From an uncultured Clostridia bacterium (GTDB lineage: Bacteria > Bacillota > Clostridia > Christensenellales > Aristaeellaceae), in the NCBI GenBank assembly GCA_946413245.1, contig CAMKJS010000002.1, positions 22,695-86,694 on the forward strand: a stretch of 64,000 bases of DNA. The letters are read 5' to 3'. Each line of letters starts with the position of its first letter. Position 1 is the first letter of the stretch. Shown in pieces: positions 18,276 to 27,825 of the stretch. The position numbers and the translations under genes are program-made. The notes under the pieces were generated by a model that saw nothing but the letters and a program-made list of their open reading frames with translations, was not told the DNA's origin and did no database searches.

Positions 18276-19793
18276 TTATCCCTTCAGTTTCAGATACAGA
18301 TCCAGGTACTGCAACGCGGAATTCTCCCAGGAAACATCCTTCTCCATGTCCCGGCGCACCATATCGTCCCAGTGAACGCGGTCGGTGAAGTACAGCGTGC
18401 GCGCCGCGTTGACCGCATCCAGCAGCAGATTCGCGTTGTAATGATCGAAGGTGAAGCCGTTGCCGGTGAAAGCCGATCCGTCATAGGGCTGCACGGTATC
18501 CTTCAGGCCGCCGGTCTCCCGGACGATCGGAATCGTGCCGTAGCGCATGGCAATCAGCTGTGTCAGGCCGCAGGGCTCAAACAGGCTGGGCACCAGCAGC
18601 GCGTCCGCCCCGGCGTAAATCTGATGTGCCAGCCCTTCGTTGTAGGAGATGAAAGCACAGACCGTTCCCTTGTGTATTCCTTCGTAATAACGGAAAGCGT
18701 TCTCATACCGGGAATCTCCCGTTCCCAGCACCACGAACTGCGTATTTCCGTCGATCAGCTGCGGGAAGATGGCGTCCACCAGATCCAGGCCTTTCTGATC
18801 CGTCAGGCGGGAAATCAGGCCCAGCACCATCTTGCTGTCGTCCTGTTCCAGGCCGAGCTTTTCCTGCAGCGCGCGCTTGTTTTCACGCTTCTTTTCCAGC
18901 ACGCTGCCGACGTCGTACGGTGCGGCCAGCAGCTTGTCCGCCGCGCTGTCCCACTGTTCCACGTCAATCCCGTTCACGATGCCGCACAGCTTGGGGCTGT
19001 GATAGCTCAGGTGGGAATCCAGCCCTTCGCCGAAGGCAGGCGTCTGGATCTCCTGGGCGTAGGTGGCGCTGACGGTGGTGATCCAGTCCGCGTAGGCCAG
19101 GCCGCCCTTGAACATGTTGGCCTCGTCTTCGTTCCGCTTGAACACGGGATAGTCAAACAGATAATCCGGCAGGCCCGTCCAGTACTTCAGGTGCTCAATC
19201 CCGCAGATGCCCTGGAACCGCAGATTGTGGATCGTTACAATACTTTTTGCACGGCCGATGGGCGTATCGTTGAACCGGGTTCTCAGATACAGCGGCACCA
19301 GGCCTGCCTGCCAGTCATGGCAGTGCACCACATCCGGGATCCATTCCAGATAGTTCAGGATCGCCAGGGAAGCCTTGGAGAAATAGCAGTATTTGGGAAT
19401 ATCCTCCCACAGGCCGGTATACGGATTTCCCCAGTCAAAGAATTCCCGGTTGTCGATAAAGTCATAGATGACGCCGTCCTTCTCGGTTTCCATGATGCCG
19501 ACATAGAAGGTGCGCCCGTCCGAGCACAGATCCATCATGAAGGATCCTTTGTAGGTCAGCTTGTCCCGGTACTTGTCCGGAATGCAGCGGTACAGGGGCA
19601 GGATTACCCTTACCTCGACGTTTTCCCGGATCAGTGCCCGGGGCAGGGCGTACATTACGTCCCCCAGCCCGCCGGTTTTCACAAACGGATAGCATTCGGA
19701 CCCGATAAAGGCAACCCGGCACACCGGATTCTGCGCGGAATCCGCTGCGTCGATCCCGGTAACTCCATCCAGCACATTTTTCTTTTCAGCCAT
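18276..19793 (-). CDS. glgA: Glycogen synthase (ADP-glucose type)
   Basis: VAFIGSECYPFVKTGGLGDVMYALP; LVPSLFEPCGLTQLIAMRYGTIPIVRETGGL. Confidence 0.95.
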   Translation of the reverse strand: MAEKKNVLDGVTGIDAADSAQNPVCRVAFIGSECYPFVKTGGLGDVMYALPRALIRENVEVRVILPLYRCIPDKYRDKLTYKGSFMMDLCSDGRTFYVGIMETEKDGVIYDFIDNREFFDWGNPYTGLWEDIPKYCYFSKASLAILNYLEWIPDVVHCHDWQAGLVPLYLRTRFNDTPIGRAKSIVTIHNLRFQGICGIEHLKYWTGLPDYLFDYPVFKRNEDEANMFKGGLAYADWITTVSATYAQEIQTPAFGEGLDSHLSYHSPKLCGIVNGIDVEQWDSAADKLLAAPYDVGSVLEKKRENKRALQEKLGLEQDDSKMVLGLISRLTDQKGLDLVDAIFPQLIDGNTQFVVLGTGDSRYENAFRYYEGIHKGTVCAFISYNEGLAHQIYAGADALLVPSLFEPCGLTQLIAMRYGTIPIVRETGGLKDTVQPYDGSAFTGNGFTFDHYNANLLLDAVNAARTLYFTDRVHWDDMVRRDMEKDVSWENSALQYLDLYLKLKG

Positions 19794-19878
19794 ATGATCC
19801 TCCTTTTTTGTTGACAGTGAAACGAGTCTGTGTTTTCCGTTGTTTTTATTATATCCGATTTCGGGCGTTCGGGCAAGC

Positions 19879-21939
19879 TCATTCTTCCATAAGCACGGCC
19901 ACCGCCTCAAAAGGCGCTTTCAGCTCCACCGTCAGCTGCCCCTGTTCCAGCGTCACCCGGTTCTCCTCGGAGCACATGACCCGGCAGATTCTGCCGGCCT
20001 CCGCCGGCAGCGTCACCCGGTCCGGATGTTCCCCGCCGAAGGTATGGATCACCGCCAGCGTTCGGCTCCCGGCTTTCCGGACTACGGCCTGCCAGCCTTC
20101 CGGGTGCCGCCAGCTGGCGGATACCTGCCCGAAGAAGGCGGAAACCCCGTCCCGGATCACGTCACGCGCTTCCCGGTAAAAAGCGATCCCCTCCTCCGTC
20201 TTCCGGCGCTGTTCCGCGTTCAGTCCGGGCAGATCGCCGGAGAGGCAGAGGACACCAAGGAAGGTATTGATCAGGGAATAATTGATTCTCCGCAGGCTGT
20301 CCTTCGCCTGCAGAACCGCCCAGATCTGGCTCTGCGCCGGAAGAATCAGCCGGTGCAGAGCCGCCGCGATAATCGGAATCTCGGCGCACTCATGGGCGTC
20401 CGAGAAGGAAGCCATATCCGACACGGCCATCAGGGACGGCTCCAGCCGGTGGCCGCCGGAGGAGCAGTTTTCGATATACAGCCCCGGAACCGCTTCCCGC
20501 AGGCGGCGGAAGAAGCGCAACGTTCCCTGCATGTTCTGCCGCAGGCCCTCGCCCAGGCTGTCCGGATCGTCGCAGCCGACCCCGATGCAGTCGTTATAGT
20601 CTACCTTGATGTATTCAAAGCCGCAGCGTTTCAGCAGGCTGATGACCCGTTCCTCCAGATACGCATGGGTCTCTTCCTTCCGCAGGTCCAGGAAGCGCCG
20701 GTTGTCGGTATCGATCACAGCTCCGCGCCGGGTCAGCAGCAGCTCTTTCCGGTGAGACAGCTCCGATCCTCCGCCGCATGTCTCCGGCTCGAACCAGAGT
20801 CCCGGTTTCATCCCGTGGGCCCGGATCATGTCCGCGGTGGCCTTCAGCCCCTGCGGAAACATTTCCTTTTCCTCCGGAATCCAGTCCCCGCCGCAGTCGG
20901 ACCAGCCCATCCCGGGCTGCCGGTACCAGCCCGCGTCAATCACCAGGAAATCCACTCCGAGTCCGTCCAGGCTTTCGGCAAGCCTCTCCAGGTTTGCGTG
21001 GGTCGGATTTCCCCAGGTGGTGCAGTATTCGTTGCAAAGCACAGGCAGCGGCTCCGCCGGCCGTGGCAGGTTCCGCCGGTGCGCCGTCAGCAGGCGCTGA
21101 GACACCCGGTCCACCCCGCCGATTCCCGCCGTCACGAAGGCAGCGGGCGTCTCAAAGCACTCTCCCGGCTTCACTGTCTTTGCCCAATGCCCGAAATCCT
21201 CATCCGGCAGGGAAGCCATCATACTCAGGCAATCGTCCTTTCTGCGGATCTCCATCTGCCAGGAGGAAGGACAGGCCAGCTGCATGGCCCAGGTCACGCC
21301 GGCTTTCCGGTCTTCCAGCGCCGCGAAGGGGAACCAGCCCCGTACCGGCATGGATCCCACCTGACCGAATTTGCACAGGCGCAGCGCGTGCCCCGTCCAG
21401 GAGCGCTCCAGCATGGCTTCCTCGACCGTCTCCGTTTTCAGCCGTCCCTCCGCGCTCCACATGCTGGCCGCCCGGTGCAGCAGCAGGGCTCCGGAAGCGT
21501 CCCCATCCGTAAAAGGAGTGATCCCGCTGAGATTGGCGCTGGAAAGCAGATCCAGCGTCACCGGTTCGGAGCCGCGGTTTTCAAACACACAGGACACAAG
21601 AAGCGCTTCCAGGCCCGGTTCCCATTCCGCCCTGTGACGGATCCGCCGGCCCGCGGCATCCTCCGTTACAGTGATGACCGCATTCCCTTCCCGCTGCTGG
21701 GATACCAGCCGCTGGGCAGCGGAAGCCGCCGTGGTGGCCAGGGTGTGGCCGTTCCCGTAGCCGGCAGGCAGATGATCCCCTCTCGCGTGCAGCTGCACCA
21801 GCGGTTCCGGAGTATACGCCTTGTCCAGCACCCGGTCCTTCATCACAGCCGGAATCAGCGTCATACCGATCCGGCCCGCGTCGTCCGTCCAATACCGAAG
21901 CAGCATATCTCCGGGATAAAATTCACTGTATATCTTCAT
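19879..21939 (-). CDS. GH36 alpha-galactosidase
   Basis: YGNGH..., LWFEPETCGGGSEL, EYIKVDYND nucleophile region, ENCSSGGHRLEP. Confidence 0.93.
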   Translation of the reverse strand: MKIYSEFYPGDMLLRYWTDDAGRIGMTLIPAVMKDRVLDKAYTPEPLVQLHARGDHLPAGYGNGHTLATTAASAAQRLVSQQREGNAVITVTEDAAGRRIRHRAEWEPGLEALLVSCVFENRGSEPVTLDLLSSANLSGITPFTDGDASGALLLHRAASMWSAEGRLKTETVEEAMLERSWTGHALRLCKFGQVGSMPVRGWFPFAALEDRKAGVTWAMQLACPSSWQMEIRRKDDCLSMMASLPDEDFGHWAKTVKPGECFETPAAFVTAGIGGVDRVSQRLLTAHRRNLPRPAEPLPVLCNEYCTTWGNPTHANLERLAESLDGLGVDFLVIDAGWYRQPGMGWSDCGGDWIPEEKEMFPQGLKATADMIRAHGMKPGLWFEPETCGGGSELSHRKELLLTRRGAVIDTDNRRFLDLRKEETHAYLEERVISLLKRCGFEYIKVDYNDCIGVGCDDPDSLGEGLRQNMQGTLRFFRRLREAVPGLYIENCSSGGHRLEPSLMAVSDMASFSDAHECAEIPIIAAALHRLILPAQSQIWAVLQAKDSLRRINYSLINTFLGVLCLSGDLPGLNAEQRRKTEEGIAFYREARDVIRDGVSAFFGQVSASWRHPEGWQAVVRKAGSRTLAVIHTFGGEHPDRVTLPAEAGRICRVMCSEENRVTLEQGQLTVELKAPFEAVAVLMEE

Positions 21940-21975
21940 GGGCGTTCCCCCCTGTATTTCCGGCCCCGCCGAATC

Positions 21976-22419
21976 TCACTGCTTCGTCCGGAATCCTTTC
22001 CGGATTTCAGCGTCCCGGAACATTCTCTTTTCCTCCTCCGTCTCCGGAATAAACTGCGGTACCGGCGTCGGAAGGTCCTGGTCATCCAGGGCGACGAACA
22101 GTACGTACGCCTGGTTGATCAGCTCCCGGGAACCGTCCAGGCGTTCCACCATGCTGTCCACCCGCACCTCCAGGGAAGTGCGCCCCGTCCAGGTGACGAA
22201 GGCCTCCTGCACGATGGTGTCGTTCAGGTAAGCCGGTTTCAGGAAGGTGAGGTTGTCTATGCAGACAGTGGTCACCGCCTTATGGGTGAAACGCCTCGCG
22301 GCGACAGCCCCGATTACGTCGATCCAGGCCATAATCTGTCCGCCGAAAAGGCGGGGTTTCTTATAGCCGTTGCAATGCTGCGGCATCACGATCTGTACAG
22401 CGGTCGTCTTCTCAATCAT
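21976..22419 (-). CDS. Acyl-CoA thioesterase, hotdog fold
   Basis: NGYKKPRLFGGQIMAWIDVIGAVAARRFTHKAVTTVCIDNLTFLKPA. Confidence 0.85.
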   Translation of the reverse strand: MIEKTTAVQIVMPQHCNGYKKPRLFGGQIMAWIDVIGAVAARRFTHKAVTTVCIDNLTFLKPAYLNDTIVQEAFVTWTGRTSLEVRVDSMVERLDGSRELINQAYVLFVALDDQDLPTPVPQFIPETEEEKRMFRDAEIRKGFRTKQ

Positions 22420-22448
22420 TTTTCGGATCTCCTTTCCCTTATCTCCTG

Positions 22449-22994
22449 TCAGTCTTCTCCGACCAGGTGAACCGTTTCCCAGGGATGCCCGACAGCCGGC
22501 AGAAACACCTCCGTCACGTCCCGGGTTCTCATTTTCAGGCTGGAGGTGCACACGCAGGGATGGCACCCTACGTATTCTTCCTTCAGCACATCCTCGTCGA
22601 TCAGCAGCCGCACCGCATGGCCATGATCGTTCATCAGCCCCATCACACTGACCGCACCTGGCTCGATATCCAGATACCGCAACATGTCTTCCGCATCGGC
22701 GAAAGACAGCCGGGCGGAATGAATCTGAGCGGACAGCTCCTTCGTTTTGAATTTTTTGTCTCCCGGCATCATCAGCAGATAGAATGCCGTCTTCTGCCGG
22801 TTGCACAGGAACAGGTTCTTGCAGATCAGCACCCCCAGCACCGCGTCAATCTCGTTGCAGGCCTCCATGTTGTCCGCCCGCTCGTGATCCGTCCGCTGAT
22901 ACCGGATTCCCAGCCGGTCCAGAAAATCATAGGTCCGTATTTCCCGTTCCAGCCTGCCTTCCGCGTTCAGCGGCCGGCCTTCAAATAGTTCCAT
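22449..22994 (-). CDS. YbaK/ProX-like prolyl-tRNA editing domain protein
   Basis: YQRTDHERADNMEACNEIDAVLGVLICKNLFLCNRQKTAFYLLMMPGDKKF; VSVMGLMNDHGHAVRLLIDEDVL. Confidence 0.88.
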   Translation of the reverse strand: MELFEGRPLNAEGRLEREIRTYDFLDRLGIRYQRTDHERADNMEACNEIDAVLGVLICKNLFLCNRQKTAFYLLMMPGDKKFKTKELSAQIHSARLSFADAEDMLRYLDIEPGAVSVMGLMNDHGHAVRLLIDEDVLKEEYVGCHPCVCTSSLKMRTRDVTEVFLPAVGHPWETVHLVGED

Positions 22995-23231
22995 ACGCTT
23001 TTCCCTCCGATTGGTCTGATGTCCTGTGTATATGTTCGCTCCCCGCCCGTTCTTCCCCTTTTCTTCCTTCCGTATTTTGCGGCAAAACCGGCACGGCTGT
23101 TCCGAGTTGCCTGCCGGAAGTCTCTGTTTTCCTGTTGTTTTCCGGTCTGTACCGGAAGGAGAACGGCCTCCGCGTCCCGAATCGTTCCTCAGCATGAAAA
23201 CACCGCGGGACAAAAGAGGAGGCATACCGGT

Positions 23232-24236
23232 TTGGCATCCACCCTGAAGGATCTGGCACGGGAAACCGGCCTGGGGCTCGCCACCCTATCCAAATACTTT
23301 AACGGCGGAAGCGTCCGGGAAAAAAACAGGGTGCTGATTGAGGCCGCGGTCAGCAAACTCCACTATACGCCCAACGAGGTGGCCCGAAGTCTGAAAACGC
23401 AGCATTCCCGGGCTGTGGGCGTCATTATTCCCGAGCTGAGCAACACCTTCATCACCTCCATTATTTCCGCCATGGAGGATCTGCTGCGCCAGCAGAATTA
23501 CGCGGTCATTGTTTCCGACTGCCGCAGCGATCCTGCGCGGGAAAAGGAGGCTGTTCAGTTCATGCTGAACCGCCGGGTGGACGGGCTGATCAACATGCCC
23601 ACCGATCCCACCGGCGCGCATCTCCAGCCGGCTCTGAACGCCGGCATTCCCATCCTGCTGATTGACCGGCTGATCAGTTCCCTGATGAACCGGGTCAGCG
23701 CTGTGGTTATTGATAACGTGCAGGCTTCGGAGCAGGCCGTGCGGAAGCTGACCGCGCTCGGGCACCGCCGGATCGGGCTGATTCTGGGCAGTCCGAATCT
23801 GTACACCACCCAATGCCGTCTCGCCGGTTATCTGAACGCCCTGCTGGGAAGCGGCATCGAGCCGGATGACAGCTGCATCCGATACGGGGATTACACGATG
23901 GAAGGCGGATATCAGGCCGTTCAGTCCCTGCTGCAGCTGGAACCGCGCCTCACCGCCCTGTTCGTCACCAATTTCGAGATGACTCTCGGCGCCATGCTGG
24001 CGCTCCAGCGTTCCGGCATCCGGATTCCCGAAGACCTCTCCGTCATCGGGTTTGACAAGCTGGAGCTGTTCGGGCCGATCTTTCCGGATCTGACGCTGAT
24101 TCATCAGCCGCAGCAGAGCATCGGCCGGGAAAGCGCCGCGCTGATGCTGAACCTGCTCAGCAATCCGGGGGCGGCGCACCGCATCGTCACCCTGAGCACC
24201 GAGCTTTCGGAAGGACGTTCCGTCCGCCCTCTTTGA
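23232..24236 (+). CDS. LacI family transcriptional regulator
   Basis: STLKDLARETGLGLATLSKYFNGGSVREKNR HTH; periplasmic-binding-like domain; TTG start after GAGGAGG. Confidence 0.92.
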   Translation: MASTLKDLARETGLGLATLSKYFNGGSVREKNRVLIEAAVSKLHYTPNEVARSLKTQHSRAVGVIIPELSNTFITSIISAMEDLLRQQNYAVIVSDCRSDPAREKEAVQFMLNRRVDGLINMPTDPTGAHLQPALNAGIPILLIDRLISSLMNRVSAVVIDNVQASEQAVRKLTALGHRRIGLILGSPNLYTTQCRLAGYLNALLGSGIEPDDSCIRYGDYTMEGGYQAVQSLLQLEPRLTALFVTNFEMTLGAMLALQRSGIRIPEDLSVIGFDKLELFGPIFPDLTLIHQPQQSIGRESAALMLNLLSNPGAAHRIVTLSTELSEGRSVRPL

Positions 24237-24274
24237 CGATTTCCGAATCACGAATCATCACGTTTTCAGCAGGC

Positions 24275-24305
24275 TTGACTTAAAGAATACTCTAAGTTTT
24301 ACAAT
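24275..24305 (+). promoter_or_regulatory. MerR-type promoter (19-bp spacer with dyad)
   Basis: TTGACT (24275-24280), 19-bp spacer, TACAAT (24300-24305); dyad ACTTAAAG-AATA-CTCTAAGT (24278-24297). Confidence 0.7.
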
Positions 24306-24354
24306 ATTCCAGGTCGCCCGACTTTGTTATTTGAATCAGATCGGAGGAATGATT

Positions 24355-25533
24355 GTGTTCGGATTTAATTACTACACACCCACAAAAGTTGTTTTCGGCA
24401 AAAGCACGGAAGAACAAACCGCTGAACTGATCCGGGAATTCGGCGGAAAAAAGGTCCTGATCCATTACGGCGGCGGGAGCGTCATTCGTTCCGGGCTGCT
24501 GAAAAAAGTTACGGATATTCTGGACAAAGCGGGAATCGCTTATGTAACGCTCGGCGGCGTCGTGCCGAATCCCCATCTGGGTCTTGTGTACGAAGGCATC
24601 GAGCTCTGTAAAAAAGAAGAAGTCGATTTTCTTCTGGCCGTCGGCGGCGGAAGCGTTATCGACTCCGCGAAGGCGATCGGATACGGCGTAACCAACGATG
24701 GGGACGTCTGGGATTTCTATGACTATAAGCGGGAAGCTACTGCCTGTCTCCCCCTGGGCGTAATTCTGACCATCGCCGCGACCGGAAGCGAAATGAGCGA
24801 TTCTTCGGTTATCACCAAGGAGGAGGGACTGGTCAAGCGCGGATACAGCAGTGATTTCAGCAGGCCGAAATTCGCGGTCATGAATCCGGAGCTGACCATG
24901 ACGCTTCCGGATTACCAGACCGCGTGCGGCTGCACCGACATCATGATGCATACCATGGAGCGGTATTTCACCAACGGCGGAAACATGGAAATTACAGACG
25001 CCCTGGCGGAAGGGCTTCTGCGCACCGTGATGAAAAACGCCGAAATCCTGGCCGCGGATCCGAAAAACTATGACGCCCGCGCCGAGATCATGTGGGCCGG
25101 GAGCCTTTCCCATAACGGACTCACGGGCTGCGGCAACGACGGCGGGGACTGGATGACACACAAGCTGGAGCATGAACTGGGCGGCCTGTACGACGTGGCG
25201 CACGGCGCGGGGCTGGCGGCGGTCTGGGGAAGCTGGGCAAGGTATGTCTGCGGAAACTGCCTGCCGCGGTTTAAACAGTTTGCTGTAAATGTCATGGGCG
25301 TCGGTCCGGAAGGTTCGGATGAAGAGATCGCGCTGAAAGGCATCGCGGCCCTGGAAGATTTCTTCCGGAGAATCCACATGCCCACCAATCTGAGAGAGCT
25401 CGGAGTCACCGCCACGGAAGAGGATCTGGTCACGATGGCGCACAAGTGCGCGGTGGGCGTCGGCGGCGCAATGGGTTCCGCCAGGCTGCTCAACGAAGAA
25501 GATATGCTGGCGATTTTCCGGGCCAGCAGATAA
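24355..25533 (+). CDS. Iron-containing alcohol dehydrogenase (YqhD/BDH-type)
   Basis: FNYYTPTKVVFGKSTEEQTAEL, AVGGGSVIDSAKAIGYG, HKLEHELGGLYDVAHGAGLA; start could also be ATG 24349. Confidence 0.92.
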   Translation: MFGFNYYTPTKVVFGKSTEEQTAELIREFGGKKVLIHYGGGSVIRSGLLKKVTDILDKAGIAYVTLGGVVPNPHLGLVYEGIELCKKEEVDFLLAVGGGSVIDSAKAIGYGVTNDGDVWDFYDYKREATACLPLGVILTIAATGSEMSDSSVITKEEGLVKRGYSSDFSRPKFAVMNPELTMTLPDYQTACGCTDIMMHTMERYFTNGGNMEITDALAEGLLRTVMKNAEILAADPKNYDARAEIMWAGSLSHNGLTGCGNDGGDWMTHKLEHELGGLYDVAHGAGLAAVWGSWARYVCGNCLPRFKQFAVNVMGVGPEGSDEEIALKGIAALEDFFRRIHMPTNLRELGVTATEEDLVTMAHKCAVGVGGAMGSARLLNEEDMLAIFRASR

Positions 25534-25543
25534 CGGAAAAGCC

Positions 25544-25589
25544 CTGCCGCTCCCAGGGGATACCCCGGGCCGCGGCAGGGCTTTTTTAT
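25544..25589 (+). terminator. Rho-independent terminator (convergent intergenic)
   Basis: AGCCCTGCCGC...GCGGCAGGGCTTTTTTATTTT. Confidence 0.85.
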
Positions 25590-25598
25590 TTTCCCGAA

Positions 25599-27401
25599 TT
25601 ATTTCATATAGAACGGGCCGTAGGCCGCGCAGGCGCGGTAGTCCGCGCTTTCTTTGTCCATGCCGAAAGCGTTCCAGCAGGCCGGGCGGTAGATTTTCTC
25701 CACCGGCACGTTATGCAGCGCAACGGGGATGCGCAGCATGGACGCCATGGTGATCAGATCCGCGCCGATATGGCCGTAACTGATCGCGCCGTGGTTGGCA
25801 CCCCAGCAGTTCATGACCTCGTAAGCGGTCCTGAAGGGGCTGCCCTCCCGGCCGTCACAGCGGGGCGTAAACCAGGTGCAGGGCCAGGTGTAGTCCGTGC
25901 GCTTCCACAGGATATCCGTCACCTCGTCCGGAAGCTCCACAGTCCAGCCTTCGGCGATCTGGAGCATCGGGCCCAGGCCGTCCACCAGATTCAGCCGGAT
26001 CATCGTGGCAGGCATGGTGCAATCGGTGATGAAGCGGGAGGAGTATCCGCCGCCGCGGAAATAGCCCAGATCCGCGTAGTTCCAGGTGGTATGCTCCATG
26101 ATGGCTTTCTGGTCCGCTTCGGTAACTTCATACCACGGCTTCATCAGGCGGTTCCCCTCCGGATCGCGTGCCTGCCCGTTGGCGTCCAGACAGCACGCAC
26201 CGGAATTGATCAGGTGAATCAGCCCGCCGTTCTCCCGAACGACGCCTTCGACCTCATAGCCGGTCACGCGCTTCACCGCCTCGGGGCTCCAGTAGGTGCG
26301 CACGTCGGCAAACATCTGGGCCCGGTTGGTCAGCAGCTTCATGAACATCATACCCAGGCCGTTCAGCACGTCGTTCTCGGTAGCCAGCACATAGGGCTCC
26401 CTGGCGCCGTTATGGTCGAAGGAGGTGTTCAGCATCGCCTCCGGGAAATCGCAGTTCGGATAAAAATCAGTCCACTGGCGCTGCCCCTGGAAACCGGCAG
26501 CCAGCGCGTTGTGACCCACCATTTCCTCTTCATTGCCCTTGGGCAGGTTGGGATTGCCGTTCATCAGATCTTTGATGATCAGGTACATCTTCAGGGTAAA
26601 CTCCCAGTCCCTGTCCTTCTGCTCCCGGCTGCGCTGCAGCGCTTCGGGGTTTTTGTCGAAGCCTTCCTTCACATGGATATCCGCCCACGCCTTCAGCTTT
26701 GCATATTCCTTCTCGTCGTAAATGCCCTCGGTCATTCGCCGGATGATTTCCACCTCGTCCACGGATTCCACGCGCATTCCTAGATATTCCTCGATAAACT
26801 TCGAGTCGATAATGGATCCTCCGATGCCCATGCAGATGGAACCGATTTGCAGATAGCTCTTGCCACGCATGGTGGCCGCCGCCACGGCGGCACAGCCGAA
26901 CCGGAGCAGCTTTTCCTTTACGTCCTCCGGAATCACAGTATCGTCCGCGTCCTGCACCTCATGGCCGTAAATCCCGAAGGCCGGCAAACCTTTCTGCGCG
27001 TGGGTAGCCAGAACGGAGGCCAGGTATACGGCGCCGGGGCGTTCCGTACCGTTCAGGCCCCAGACAGCCTTGATCGTGTTCCGGTCCATGTCCATGGTCT
27101 CGGAGCCGTAACACCAGCAGGGCGTCACAGTGAGGGTGATCGCGACGCCTTCGCGGCGAAACTTCTCCTCGCAGGCGGCGGATTCGCCGACACGGCCGAT
27201 GGTGGTATCGGCGATAACCACCTTCACCGGCTCGCCGTTGGAATAGCGCAGATTCTCCTCATACAGTTTTGCGGCGGATTTCGCCATGTTCATAGTCTGG
27301 TCTTCGAGGCTTTCGCGCACCTTCAGCGCGCCGCGGCGTCCGTCGATCACGGGACGGATGCCGATAACCGGATAACTGCCTGCATACCTGTTCGCTGCCA
27401 T
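25599..27401 (-). CDS. fucI: L-fucose isomerase
   Basis: [65 protein letters not shown]. Confidence 0.94.
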   Translation of the reverse strand: MAANRYAGSYPVIGIRPVIDGRRGALKVRESLEDQTMNMAKSAAKLYEENLRYSNGEPVKVVIADTTIGRVGESAACEEKFRREGVAITLTVTPCWCYGSETMDMDRNTIKAVWGLNGTERPGAVYLASVLATHAQKGLPAFGIYGHEVQDADDTVIPEDVKEKLLRFGCAAVAAATMRGKSYLQIGSICMGIGGSIIDSKFIEEYLGMRVESVDEVEIIRRMTEGIYDEKEYAKLKAWADIHVKEGFDKNPEALQRSREQKDRDWEFTLKMYLIIKDLMNGNPNLPKGNEEEMVGHNALAAGFQGQRQWTDFYPNCDFPEAMLNTSFDHNGAREPYVLATENDVLNGLGMMFMKLLTNRAQMFADVRTYWSPEAVKRVTGYEVEGVVRENGGLIHLINSGACCLDANGQARDPEGNRLMKPWYEVTEADQKAIMEHTTWNYADLGYFRGGGYSSRFITDCTMPATMIRLNLVDGLGPMLQIAEGWTVELPDEVTDILWKRTDYTWPCTWFTPRCDGREGSPFRTAYEVMNCWGANHGAISYGHIGADLITMASMLRIPVALHNVPVEKIYRPACWNAFGMDKESADYRACAAYGPFYMK

Positions 27402-27558
27402 TTTTTCATCCTCCTGATATGGTTCTGTTCGGTTCTCCGTGTGGTTCATATGATGATGGGACGGTTTCGTCTGTTTTTATCATACCATATCCGGGAATAA
27501 AAAAGAAGAAGAATCCGAAAAACGGATTCTTGAAATACAGAACGGTGATCCCGATCGT

Positions 27559-27729
27559 TTATTCCTCCGGCATGATCAGAGCCGCGATCAGATACGCGAC
27601 GATTCCGATACCGGATATAACCACCAGGATCCTGACCAGCGCTGAGCTTATGCCCAGATACTCCGCAATACCGCCGCATACACCGGCAATCCACTTGTCT
27701 GTCTTGCTTCTGTGCAGTCTCTTTTCCAT
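27559..27729 (-). CDS. Small PspC-domain membrane protein (56 aa), absent from the ORF track because of its length
   Basis: Manual translation: MEKRLHRSKTDKWIAGVCGGIAEYLGISSALVRILVVISGIGIVAYLIAALIMPEE*; GGGGGA RBS-like sequence upstream. Confidence 0.9.
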   Translation of the reverse strand: MEKRLHRSKTDKWIAGVCGGIAEYLGISSALVRILVVISGIGIVAYLIAALIMPEE

Positions 27730-27773
27730 GTTCCGATCCCCCTGTTTATATATTGGGCTACCGTATTTATTAT

Positions 27774-27824
27774 AGCCGGGCTGCGGGATTCCCGCAACCG
27801 GGGATTCCGCAGCCCGGCTTTTGT
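27774..27824 (+). terminator. Strong hairpin with T-run between DUF4097 and pspC-like genes
   Basis: Perfect 13-bp stem AGCCGGGCTGCGG (27774-27786) / CCGCAGCCCGGCT (27807-27819); T-run TTTTGTTTT is on the + side only. Confidence 0.6.
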
Positions 27825-27825
27825 T

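Noticed and set aside
19840-22470. 876-aa + strand ORF
   Set aside because: Antisense to the GH36 alpha-galactosidase and neighbouring genes; no recognisable domain, biased composition.
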